Of a stretch of DNA of 64,000 bases, positions 15,519-22,735 are shown piece by piece; position 1 is the first letter of the stretch, and each line of letters opens with the position of its first letter. The stretch lies in NCBI GenBank assembly GCA_041752635.1, contig JBGSWC010000324.1:1-64000 (forward strand). The letters run 5' to 3'. This stretch comes from JBGSWC01 sp041752635. Its GTDB lineage: Bacteria; Planctomycetota; Planctomycetia; Pirellulales; Lacipirellulaceae. The translations under genes and the position numbers were made by a program. Under the pieces are notes generated by a model. That model was not told where the DNA came from, made no database searches, and saw only the letters and a program-made list of their open reading frames with translations.

Positions 15519-18173
15519 CTACTTCGGCAGCGACGCGACCTCCGCGACCGGCTGCTGCTTGTCGGAATCATAAGAGAGCCCACCCGCCTTGCGGAGGACG
15601 TTGACGACGACATCCTGAGTGTAGTCCTCGGGCGGAAAGTAGATCGGGCGATAGGGATCGTCCTTGGGAATTAGTACTAAAAGAGGTACACCGCTGCTGC
15701 GAAATGCGCGTAGTGCGGCGACAATTTCTGGCGTTTTGAAGGTGAAGTCGCCGTACATGGTGGCGACATTCGTCGAAGCGATGGCCGCTTCAACCGGTTC
15801 GGTATGGAGCACCGTCGCCTCGAGCGTTTTGCAGATGGCACACCAGTCGGCCGAGAAATCGACGAAGACGCTTTGGTCGCCCGCGACGGCAAGCTTGGCA
15901 ACCGCTTCGGTGGAGAAAGCTCGCCATTCGCCGCTGCCGATCTCGGAAGTCGCCCCTCGCAAACTAGCGAGCGCCGCAGCGATTTGATCGGGGGTTTCAG
16001 CGCTTTCGAGTTCGCGGATGTGACGGGCAATCGTCGCTCCCGCGAATTCCGATGCCGCGAGCTCGATGCGGCGCTCATCGCGTGGCTTCATCACTTTCGG
16101 ATGCAGCCAGCCAAGCGAGAAGGCAGCGGCCAAGACCATGGTCGCGATTGCGCTGGTCCAAGCTGTGGCTGTCGCAAACCCACCGTGTGCGTGTTGACTG
16201 CGACCGACAATCCAGCAAGCGAACCCGATGCCACACAGCATCGCAATGACCGGCACGACATAGGTCTGTTCGATCGAGGTTAGTAGGAACACTACCGTAC
16301 CCATTAGAATGAAACCCATAATCTGCTTAAAAGTATCCATCCATGCGCCCGGTTTGGGCAAGAATTTGAGCAACTCGGGAAAGATGCCAAGCAGGAGATA
16401 AGGACTAGCCATTCCAAGTCCGAGGCTTGTAAACACAAGCATCACATTCAGCGGCGCCTGGCTCAACGCCCATGTCAGCGCGACGCCCATGCCGGGGCCA
16501 GTGCAGGGAGTCGCCAACAAAGTTGTAATAATGCCTTTGAGAAACGAACCAGCCGGCCCCTCGCGCGAGGCGAGTTCACTAACCTGCGATGTACCAGCAA
16601 ATCCGGGGATCGGAATTTCCCAGACACCGGCAAGGCTCAGCGCCATCGCAAACACAATCGCGATCATCGTCACATTGAACGTCGCACTCTGAAACTGTTG
16701 TCCCCACGAAAGACCCGCGACGATTGCAAGGGCCGCAAGTACCCAGAAGACCGACATCATGCCAAGTGCATACCACACGCTTAACCCAAACGCCTGGGCG
16801 CGATTATGCTCGGCTTGATGAACGAAGCTCATCACCTTGAGTCCGATCACTGGCAGCACGCATGGCATGATGTTGAGCACGAGGCCACCGAAGAATGCCA
16901 GCCATAAGTTGCCAATGAGGCCGCGATCAACCGATTTTGTTTCGTTGAGATAGTCGATGGCACGAACTGGAGTAATTTTTGTCAGGTCATAACCGCTGTT
17001 TGTCTTCACCGACTCAACGGCACTGGCAGTGGGCGGCATTGGTGCCGCCGCAGCGACGCTTGCCAATGCTGCCGCATCGGCGTAGTTCGCTGCTGCGAAC
17101 TCGACGGTGGAAATTTCGTCAGCTCCTCCACCGACCACCAAAGGGGCGGAAAACCGCACACCTTTAATGAACTCACATGGCCCATCAATCCCTTCACACG
17201 CTTGATAGCCGAGCACTCCCGCCACCGGTACGTTGCCGGTCGCGGCATTTGCCAGCTTAAGTGGAATCTTCCACGTAACGGTTCCCTCGTGATAGCGAAT
17301 CGTGCCAAAACCAATGTTGCTGGCGTCCCGTTCAATCAATTCTCCGATGGCAATTGGCTCGCCTGCGGTAAACGCAGTACTCGGTTCGATACTGATCAGA
17401 GTTGGCTTGACTCCCTTGGCTGAATCTTTTGCCGCGTAGGCGTTGACATGCCAGTTGCCGGCCGGTTGTGCCTGTAGATAGAGCATCGCCTCGCCACCTG
17501 CCGCGCCGGGTTGAAGCCAGCCATACCAAGTCACCTCCGAGTCGTCGGCCCGGTACATGCCCGCCTCGGCGGGGGGCTTCGGTTGAGCTTCGATCGACTC
17601 AGGAGGGGTGATGGGGGGGGCGGCGAGCGTTTCGTCGACTTTCACCTCCCCGACGTCCACGCCTCTGCCGAGCTTCGCGGTAAAATCGGCTTCCACCGGA
17701 ATACAGGCTTCTTTGCAGGCTTGTAGATCGATTGCGCCTTTGATTTCCAGCGAACCGACGTCGACCCCCTCGGAAATTGCAATCGGCAGGTAGAAAGTGA
17801 CCTTTTTTTCGTGTTCTTCGATCGTTAGTCCGCCCCAAGTCTCGTTATCGATGCGGGAGTGGGGTTTGGGAAACGACTGCCACGGGCCGATGATTCGATA
17901 CTTGTCACTGGGTGCCAGCTTGATCGTTGTCCGTAGCGGCCCCCCCTTGGGTTGGGTGAGCGAATAGACATGGTAGCCCGCCTCGATGTCGGCTGTGACA
18001 GTGAGCAGCGCCGGTCGCTCGTCGGTCGCTGTGGTGAACTCGGCCGAAAAGAATACCGGGTCGCTAGCATCGTCGAGGCCAAAGCCGCCCAAACCGCCAA
18101 AGTCGTCGAGCTGGGCAAAGCTGCTCGATGCTGCCATCAAGAAAACGACAAGAGTTGTGGCAATCGTGCGCAT
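15519..18173 (-). CDS. dsbD: DsbD-family thiol:disulfide interchange protein
   Basis: The 884-residue protein carries the three parts of DsbD. After a signal peptide come two periplasmic DsbD-alpha-like parts (about 25-165 and 205-345, with paired cysteines in LQACKEACIP and GYQACEGIDGPC). Next is an eight-helix membrane domain containing NIMPCVLPV and LLATPCTGPG, the two membrane cysteines that pass electrons. The C-terminal thioredoxin domain has WCAIC (Cys778 and Cys781). It carries reducing equivalents from cytosolic thioredoxin to periplasmic proteins. E. coli DsbD is shorter (about 570); the extra length is the duplicated N-terminal domain, as in ScsB/long DsbD proteins. The start is ATG at 18173. 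Confidence 0.94.
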   Translation of the reverse strand: MRTIATTLVVFLMAASSSFAQLDDFGGLGGFGLDDASDPVFFSAEFTTATDERPALLTVTADIEAGYHVYSLTQPKGGPLRTTIKLAPSDKYRIIGPWQSFPKPHSRIDNETWGGLTIEEHEKKVTFYLPIAISEGVDVGSLEIKGAIDLQACKEACIPVEADFTAKLGRGVDVGEVKVDETLAAPPITPPESIEAQPKPPAEAGMYRADDSEVTWYGWLQPGAAGGEAMLYLQAQPAGNWHVNAYAAKDSAKGVKPTLISIEPSTAFTAGEPIAIGELIERDASNIGFGTIRYHEGTVTWKIPLKLANAATGNVPVAGVLGYQACEGIDGPCEFIKGVRFSAPLVVGGGADEISTVEFAAANYADAAALASVAAAAPMPPTASAVESVKTNSGYDLTKITPVRAIDYLNETKSVDRGLIGNLWLAFFGGLVLNIMPCVLPVIGLKVMSFVHQAEHNRAQAFGLSVWYALGMMSVFWVLAALAIVAGLSWGQQFQSATFNVTMIAIVFAMALSLAGVWEIPIPGFAGTSQVSELASREGPAGSFLKGIITTLLATPCTGPGMGVALTWALSQAPLNVMLVFTSLGLGMASPYLLLGIFPELLKFLPKPGAWMDTFKQIMGFILMGTVVFLLTSIEQTYVVPVIAMLCGIGFACWIVGRSQHAHGGFATATAWTSAIATMVLAAAFSLGWLHPKVMKPRDERRIELAASEFAGATIARHIRELESAETPDQIAAALASLRGATSEIGSGEWRAFSTEAVAKLAVAGDQSVFVDFSADWCAICKTLEATVLHTEPVEAAIASTNVATMYGDFTFKTPEIVAALRAFRSSGVPLLVLIPKDDPYRPIYFPPEDYTQDVVVNVLRKAGGLSYDSDKQQPVAEVASLPK

Positions 18174-18281
18174 GTCTGCGACTCAATTCAGAAGGAATCT
18201 TGGTGGGGCTGTGCCTATGTCTCTATTCTAAACAATTCTGGCTCAGTTGGGCGATGGCACCTATTTCTGCGTCAAGCCAAA

Positions 18282-18348
18282 ATTTTCGGGTCGCGATCGA
18301 CACAAGGTACATGTCGCTAATATGTTATGTCGATCGCGACCCGAAAAT
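18282..18348. repeat. Perfect 21-bp inverted repeat with 25-base spacer
   Basis: The left arm 18282-18302 and the right arm 18328-18348 are exact reverse complements; their core is GGGTCGCGATCGACA. RNA from either strand would fold into a very stable hairpin. It lies 109 bases upstream of the dsbD-type start, so it could regulate that gene, or be a remnant of a small mobile element. Confidence 0.8.
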
Positions 18349-18536
18349 ATTTGTTTGACTGACCACTATGTGGCTATACGGGGCACCTGCACGAGGGGTT
18401 CCCACGAGATTGTGAGGTATTTCACGCTCCGAACAACTACGTCGGCGAATTTCGGCAGAGCCATCATCCACAGCGAACGTGCCAACTCGTAGAGGTTGTG
18501 AAGAACTGACTCGTTTTCGCATCGGGGTTCTGACCG

Positions 18537-18702
18537 TTTTGTCCAAGAAACAGCCAACACGATTGGAGGGGACAAAACCCCGAATTTTGTCTCGCGTCGA
18601 ATTTGCAAAAAGCCCTTATTTTCCTGTCGATTTCGCCCATCGCTGGCGAATTTCGTACCTGGGTTTTGTCTGACCAGTTCGTGTCATTTTGGACAAAACC
18701 CA
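18537..18702. repeat. Cluster of five GACAAAA/TTTTGTC words including an 11-bp inverted repeat
   Basis: The word occurs at 18537-18543, 18571-18577, 18585-18591, 18664-18670 and 18692-18698 in alternating orientation. The last two belong to an 11-bp perfect inverted repeat (TGGGTTTTGTC at 18660-18670 with its complement at 18692-18702). The second and third form a 7-bp stem with a 7-base loop. Confidence 0.6.
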
Positions 18703-18717
18703 TTTTCAAGAGTTGAA

Positions 18718-18738
18718 AGTCGAGAGTCGAGAGTCGAG
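18718..18738. repeat. 7-bp tandem repeat, three copies
   Basis: AGTCGAG is repeated three times without interruption. It lies between two inverted repeats in a non-coding region and may vary in copy number. Confidence 0.7.
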
Positions 18739-18780
18739 TGGAAAGGGTTGGTAGCATGGGCGTCCTCGACCGTGCGTCTC

Positions 18781-18870
18781 GGGTGCCATGCATGCATCGC
18801 GAAGCAGGGCAAGCATGATTGTGGCCTCTCTCACATGCCCACCCTGCTGCGCGATGTGGGCATGGCACCC
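18781..18870. repeat. Imperfect 38-bp palindrome of dispersed-repeat (REP/MITE-like) type
   Basis: Arms 18781-18818 and 18833-18870 are imperfect reverse complements (about 30 of 38 positions agree), starting with GGGTGCCATGC and sharing ATCGCG and AGCAGGG. Words of the type GGGTGCCATGCCCAC are, as far as I recall, common as dispersed repeats in planctomycete genomes. No coding sequence lies inside. Confidence 0.6.
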
Positions 18871-19105
18871 CAAATTGAGAGTACAACACGCCACTTTCTG
18901 GTTCGTCTGTTATCGGGTTATGAACACATGTACACATGGCTCCGTTCTACCACACGGCGCGGCCAATTTCTACGGCAAAATTTGACCATCGTGCGTGTTT
19001 GCGTGTTGCCGAGCAAGGCGTCAATTGGCTGTCCCTGGCCACCCACCGGCCGCCCAGATTCACCAGCCGTCGCGCTGATAGGCCTGCGTGGTCGACGATG
19101 TCGCG

Positions 19106-20026
19106 CTAATCCACAAAAATGCCTGTCCCGTACCAGATACCATTGCCGCCGCGGCGGATATCGTAGCCATAGGCTCGGTGAGGCCGGCTTACGCCACGCC
19201 AATGGCCAGACGAGTGCCGCCAACTGGCGACACAGTCGATGCAGGAATCGATGAGTGATTGCCCCGGCCAACTCTCCGCACAGACTTCCGAAACGCTACC
19301 GCCGGCGATCGCGCCAAGCCGCTGCGAACGCGACGAAAAATTTTGGTGGCCCTGCTGTTTAACTTTTGCCTGATAAGAAGAATGTGCCGCGGCGCCCGTC
19401 GCTAACTCGCCGTGGAAGTGACCGGTCGTACTCTGAGGCGCTTCGGGATGCATCCGCACAGCCCAGATCATCGTCCGCTGCGACAGCGATCCGGGCGGCA
19501 GGTCGAGTGTCTCCGCAAGGCCCTCGATGTTCCAGCGATAGTATTTGCCGCTGGCATAAGGCAATACGCTCACAACATCGCGGTAGTGTGATGCATCGGG
19601 ATTCGCAAGATCGACAAGCGCGAAACCAGCACCCCCTTTGAGTTCACGAAAGCCTTCGCAGTCAACCAGCCTGCGCTCGCGCCCGGCGACTTCCAACTCG
19701 GAGTCCAAAGAGACGCGGCACAGGACGACTTCGTCGAGTTGCGATTGCAGTTGTTCGCGATCGGCAATCGCCTGTTCGACGGACTGTTGAGTTTCGTTGT
19801 GATCGCTAGGCAGAAAGTTAATCAACAACATCCGCTGCTGCTGTTTGGCTTGATGGTAAGCGGTGCTGTAGTCGGTGTGCCAGGAAACGCCGCCGACGGT
19901 TATCTGCTGCGATATCGCTGCGGGCATCGACACCAAAAGGCTGACAGCCAAGACGATCCATCGGCTGCTGGCTGGAAAGTTGCTGCGCTGCGCGCGGCGA
20001 GATGGAAGTTGACAAAGGCTGTGCAT
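19106..20026 (-). CDS. Secreted protein with thioredoxin-like N-terminal and CAP-like C-terminal region
   Basis: The 306-residue protein has an N-terminal signal segment (SSRWIVLAVSLLVSMPAAISQQ). The next part, VSWHTDYSTAYHQAKQQQRMLLINF, looks like the start of a thioredoxin-fold domain of the kind used by planctomycete secreted proteins, but no CxxC is present. The C-terminal hundred residues (SEVCAESWPGQSLIDSCIDCVASWRHSSGHW) resemble the CAP/SCP fold, in which a Trp-Ser-His-W pattern is common. ATG at 20026 was chosen because a GGAG sits upstream; a TTG at 20086 would add 20 residues before the signal segment. Function unknown. Confidence 0.7.
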   Translation of the reverse strand: MHSLCQLPSRRAQRSNFPASSRWIVLAVSLLVSMPAAISQQITVGGVSWHTDYSTAYHQAKQQQRMLLINFLPSDHNETQQSVEQAIADREQLQSQLDEVVLCRVSLDSELEVAGRERRLVDCEGFRELKGGAGFALVDLANPDASHYRDVVSVLPYASGKYYRWNIEGLAETLDLPPGSLSQRTMIWAVRMHPEAPQSTTGHFHGELATGAAAHSSYQAKVKQQGHQNFSSRSQRLGAIAGGSVSEVCAESWPGQSLIDSCIDCVASWRHSSGHWRGVSRPHRAYGYDIRRGGNGIWYGTGIFVD

Positions 20027-20190
20027 CGCGAAGGGTACTCCAAACTCGAGAACAGTGACTGATTGACGCCAACTAGGTTGGCCCAATGACCCCCGACAAT
20101 CAAGAGTCGGTGGGACCGTAGCTGCTGCCTTAGGTGCCGAAACACGACAGCCCAGCGCAAGACCAAGCGAGCATCACGAGACTGGGTTGG

Positions 20191-21279
20191 CTACCCCCGT
20201 CGTAATCGCAGCGCAGCGAAGCCGACCATTAACAGGGCACCGAGACAGACAGTGCTTGGCTCGGGCACGACCGATGGGTCGCGTGCTGCGAAGAGCCAGA
20301 GGCCGTCGTCACCGGAGAGGAGCATGTGGATTTGACCTTCCGACGAGGAAATGTCGGTAATGTAATCGAAGTCGATTGTGGAAAGTTCGGGGAAGAGGTC
20401 GCCGAGTGGAACGGAACGGTCACGTCCTGCTGGGTTGATGCCGGGGTAGTAGGCCAAAAAGTCGCGGACCAATGTATCCGGGTCGCTTGCCTCGACAACC
20501 ACAAAGTCGGTTTCGGAAACGTGAACGCTACCGCCAAATGACATTCTGCCGATGGACTCATCTATGTTCATTTCGGTGGAACCGCCATAAACCACTGTGA
20601 ACCAGTTTTCCGAATACCCGTAATTCAGCGATTGGTCATCCGACCTTTGTTTGACACCGCCTGGTTCTCCGAAGCTCCCTAAGATAGTTATTTCGCCAAC
20701 TTGCGTGCGAAGTGCTGGCGCGCCTCCCGCAGTACCGGGAATTGTTGCGTCGCCGATCGCAACACCACTCGCAGTCATATCCGCCCCACTGAAGAAAAAC
20801 TCACTAGCACCGGTGTTCACTATAGATCCGTCGTTCAACAGGATACGGCCACTGCTAATTCCACCTAACGTCGAATTGATCGCCCGAACACGACCGCCAA
20901 AGTTCCAAACAACTAGCGGATTTTGAAGATCACTTAGATCGAGCGCGACACCACCGCTAGAGCTGAATTGTTCACGGTCGAATGTTGCAGCAAAGACAAG
21001 CCGCCCCGTGTCGCTTTTTAGCACACGCGTTGTTTGGATCAAAGGGCCAAACCCACTTGGAGCAGGCACCAACACCGGTTGGACGCCAGCGGCATCGATA
21101 GGAAATACTCCTGCGCTAGTACTCGCGTAGGCCACCCCATCAATCACGGCAAATCTCGCACTACGATCCTCGTCGATGCGGATTTGTGTCAAGCCAAGCG
21201 GTGGCAGGGCGATGCTTGTCCTACACCAAAGCAGTCCGACAACGATAGCAACTGTTGTGGCAATGAATCGAAGCGACAT
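20191..21279 (-). CDS. PEP-CTERM sorting-domain protein
   Basis: The 362-residue protein has a signal peptide (MSLRFIATTVAIVVGLLWCRTSIA) and a C-terminal PEP-CTERM signal: VVPEPSTVCLGALLMVGFAAL followed by LRLRRG. The middle is beta-rich and has no enzyme motif. Three in-frame ATGs (21318, 21288, 21279) are possible; AGGA nine bases before 21279 favours the last. Exosortase processing is expected from the C-terminal signal. It lies next to other secreted-protein genes on the same strand but is spaced from them, so its operon status is unclear. Confidence 0.87.
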   Translation of the reverse strand: MSLRFIATTVAIVVGLLWCRTSIALPPLGLTQIRIDEDRSARFAVIDGVAYASTSAGVFPIDAAGVQPVLVPAPSGFGPLIQTTRVLKSDTGRLVFAATFDREQFSSSGGVALDLSDLQNPLVVWNFGGRVRAINSTLGGISSGRILLNDGSIVNTGASEFFFSGADMTASGVAIGDATIPGTAGGAPALRTQVGEITILGSFGEPGGVKQRSDDQSLNYGYSENWFTVVYGGSTEMNIDESIGRMSFGGSVHVSETDFVVVEASDPDTLVRDFLAYYPGINPAGRDRSVPLGDLFPELSTIDFDYITDISSSEGQIHMLLSGDDGLWLFAARDPSVVPEPSTVCLGALLMVGFAALRLRRG

Positions 21280-21406
21280 CAAGGTCATTCCTGTGGCAGA
21301 CAATATTTCAGCCTTCATCTTAATTCCACACCGGCCATTTAGCCAAGCGAATAGACCTAGCCCCTGGGGAACACCCGATTGAGACCAGCAAAATATCGCC
21401 GCGAAA

Positions 21407-22621
21407 TCAGACCCATACAAAACAAAAGCGACCATCGACGAACTCCGCTTCGACTGCGTCTTGCACTTCACATTGCGAGTTGCCGCGCAACAGTTCGGCC
21501 ACGTCGGGCGAAACAAGCAGTGTTTCGAGGTGCAACGTGTTGGGAATAATCACCCAGCCATGCTCTCCATTGGTGCCCGCGAGGTGATGAAATAACTCTT
21601 CGTCGTTTGTTACCACGGTATGAATATCGGCGCGACGCATGTCACCGGTGGCGCGGGTGTTGATGAGCGTCTTTTCCATGTTGATGGCGTCGTGCAGTCG
21701 TTGCGTGATGTAATCGGCGAGCCCCACGCCAATGGCGTTGCCTTGCGATTTTTCGGAAAGCTCGAGCGCGACAATCGTGCCAACGTGTGGCTTCGGCAGG
21801 TCTCCTTCGTCGTTGAGCCCGCGGCGGCCAATGACGTTGGTATCCATCCCGGTGCCGCTAAAGTTTTTGCCCATGGTGTTCACGATGAGGACGTTGATGT
21901 CGTCGACTGGAAGTCGCGCGAATAATTCTTCGTGTCGCTCGAGGAGCTGCGGTTCGCGCGCGGGAATATCGGCGGCAGCGACCGCGTGCAGTTCGCTCGT
22001 CTGGTCAAAGCCATCTTCGAGAATGGCGAGCCCCGCCCAAATCTTGCCGGTCGCCAGAACTTGCCGTCCCATTTCGATGAGATTCGCGCAGCGATCGGGA
22101 GCGAGGGCCTTGTGGAACGTTTCGGCTCCACCCAGTTTGCCCAGCCCAACGACCATCATCTTCGTCAGACCACTCGCGAGCGTGCCAGCGAAACAGGTGT
22201 GGAGCTTCACGCGGTTCACGATCAAGACTCCCGCCGATTCATAGGCATGCCGGTCCATATGAACGTCCCCCGTCGCGACATGTCCAACGACGACCGTTTC
22301 CATGCTCGAGCGAATCGGCATTCCGATGGCGGCTTCGTCGAAGCCTAGCGACTCGACCATCGCTCGTTGGCCTTCGGCCGTCGCGCCGTTGTGAGAGCCC
22401 ATCGCAGGTACGGCAAACGGAGTCGCCCCCTGGTCGCGGAGCCAGTCGCCCGCTGTGTGCAGAATGGTCGCCAGGTTCGCGATACCACGACTCCCCACTG
22501 TGATAGCCACTTCGCCCTGAGGTACGTCGAGATTGAGCCCGTCGAGCTGTTGGCGAACCGTGCCCGCAACGTCGCTCAGCGGGTTGGAAACGAGCTGCTG
22601 GCGAACTTTGACGAACTTCAT
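21407..22621 (-). CDS. LarA-like (nickel-pincer racemase family) protein
   Basis: The 404-residue protein resembles lactate racemase LarA in length and in its key residues. GSHNGAT (His77) sits where LarA has a conserved His. KLH (His141), TKMM (Lys154) and TFH (His170) match the spacing of the Lys and second His that hold the nickel-pincer nucleotide (16 residues apart in LarA). The family racemises or epimerises 2-hydroxy acids. The true substrate is unknown, and larB, larC and larE, which make the cofactor, are not in this window. It starts with ATG at 22621, 114 bases from the divergent metH. Confidence 0.8.
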   Translation of the reverse strand: MKFVKVRQQLVSNPLSDVAGTVRQQLDGLNLDVPQGEVAITVGSRGIANLATILHTAGDWLRDQGATPFAVPAMGSHNGATAEGQRAMVESLGFDEAAIGMPIRSSMETVVVGHVATGDVHMDRHAYESAGVLIVNRVKLHTCFAGTLASGLTKMMVVGLGKLGGAETFHKALAPDRCANLIEMGRQVLATGKIWAGLAILEDGFDQTSELHAVAAADIPAREPQLLERHEELFARLPVDDINVLIVNTMGKNFSGTGMDTNVIGRRGLNDEGDLPKPHVGTIVALELSEKSQGNAIGVGLADYITQRLHDAINMEKTLINTRATGDMRRADIHTVVTNDEELFHHLAGTNGEHGWVIIPNTLHLETLLVSPDVAELLRGNSQCEVQDAVEAEFVDGRFCFVWV

Positions 22622-22684
22622 GGCGTCTTCCCACTGCGTGACGTGCCCGAGTGTAACGGGCTGGGGCTGTGCGGTTATTCCGCA

Positions 22685-22690
22685 TATAAT
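22685..22690 (+). promoter_or_regulatory. Candidate -10 element for metH
   Basis: A perfect TATAAT stands 46 bases before the metH start in the short region divergent from the LarA-like gene. No clear -35 is seen 16-18 bases upstream, so this is a weak call. I saw no cobalamin riboswitch in the 114-base space. Confidence 0.35.
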
Positions 22691-22735
22691 AGCAGGTTTA
22701 CCGATTTTCCCCTACTCTCGCCACTGCGACGATTC

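Larger units (their letters stand above)
18174..19105. other. Repeat-rich intergenic region
   Basis: This 930-base region between the dsbD-type gene and the thioredoxin/CAP-like gene has no credible coding frame. It holds, from left to right, a long perfect inverted repeat, five copies of a GACAAAA-type word, a 7-bp tandem repeat and an imperfect palindrome of a dispersed-repeat type, each listed separately. It is the longest non-coding stretch of the window. Confidence 0.7.

Noticed and set aside
15653..18320. Several plus-strand frames antisense to the dsbD-type gene
   Set aside because: They follow the wobble-base bias of the real gene and have no recognisable product.
18282..18348. IS element ends
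   Set aside because: The arms are only 25 bases apart and no transposase frame is nearby.
18282..18870. CRISPR array in the repeat-rich intergenic region
   Set aside because: The repeats differ in sequence and length and are not evenly spaced; there are no cas genes.
18464..18937. 157-codon minus-strand frame in the repeat region
   Set aside because: It reads through inverted and tandem repeats and lacks a ribosome-binding site.
22367..22735. N-terminal extension of MetH by 123 codons
   Set aside because: The extension is antisense to the LarA-like gene and lacks MetH homology; ATG 22736 fits the family start.
22622..22735. Cobalamin riboswitch before metH
   Set aside because: The space is only 114 bases and no conserved B12-box-like word was seen.
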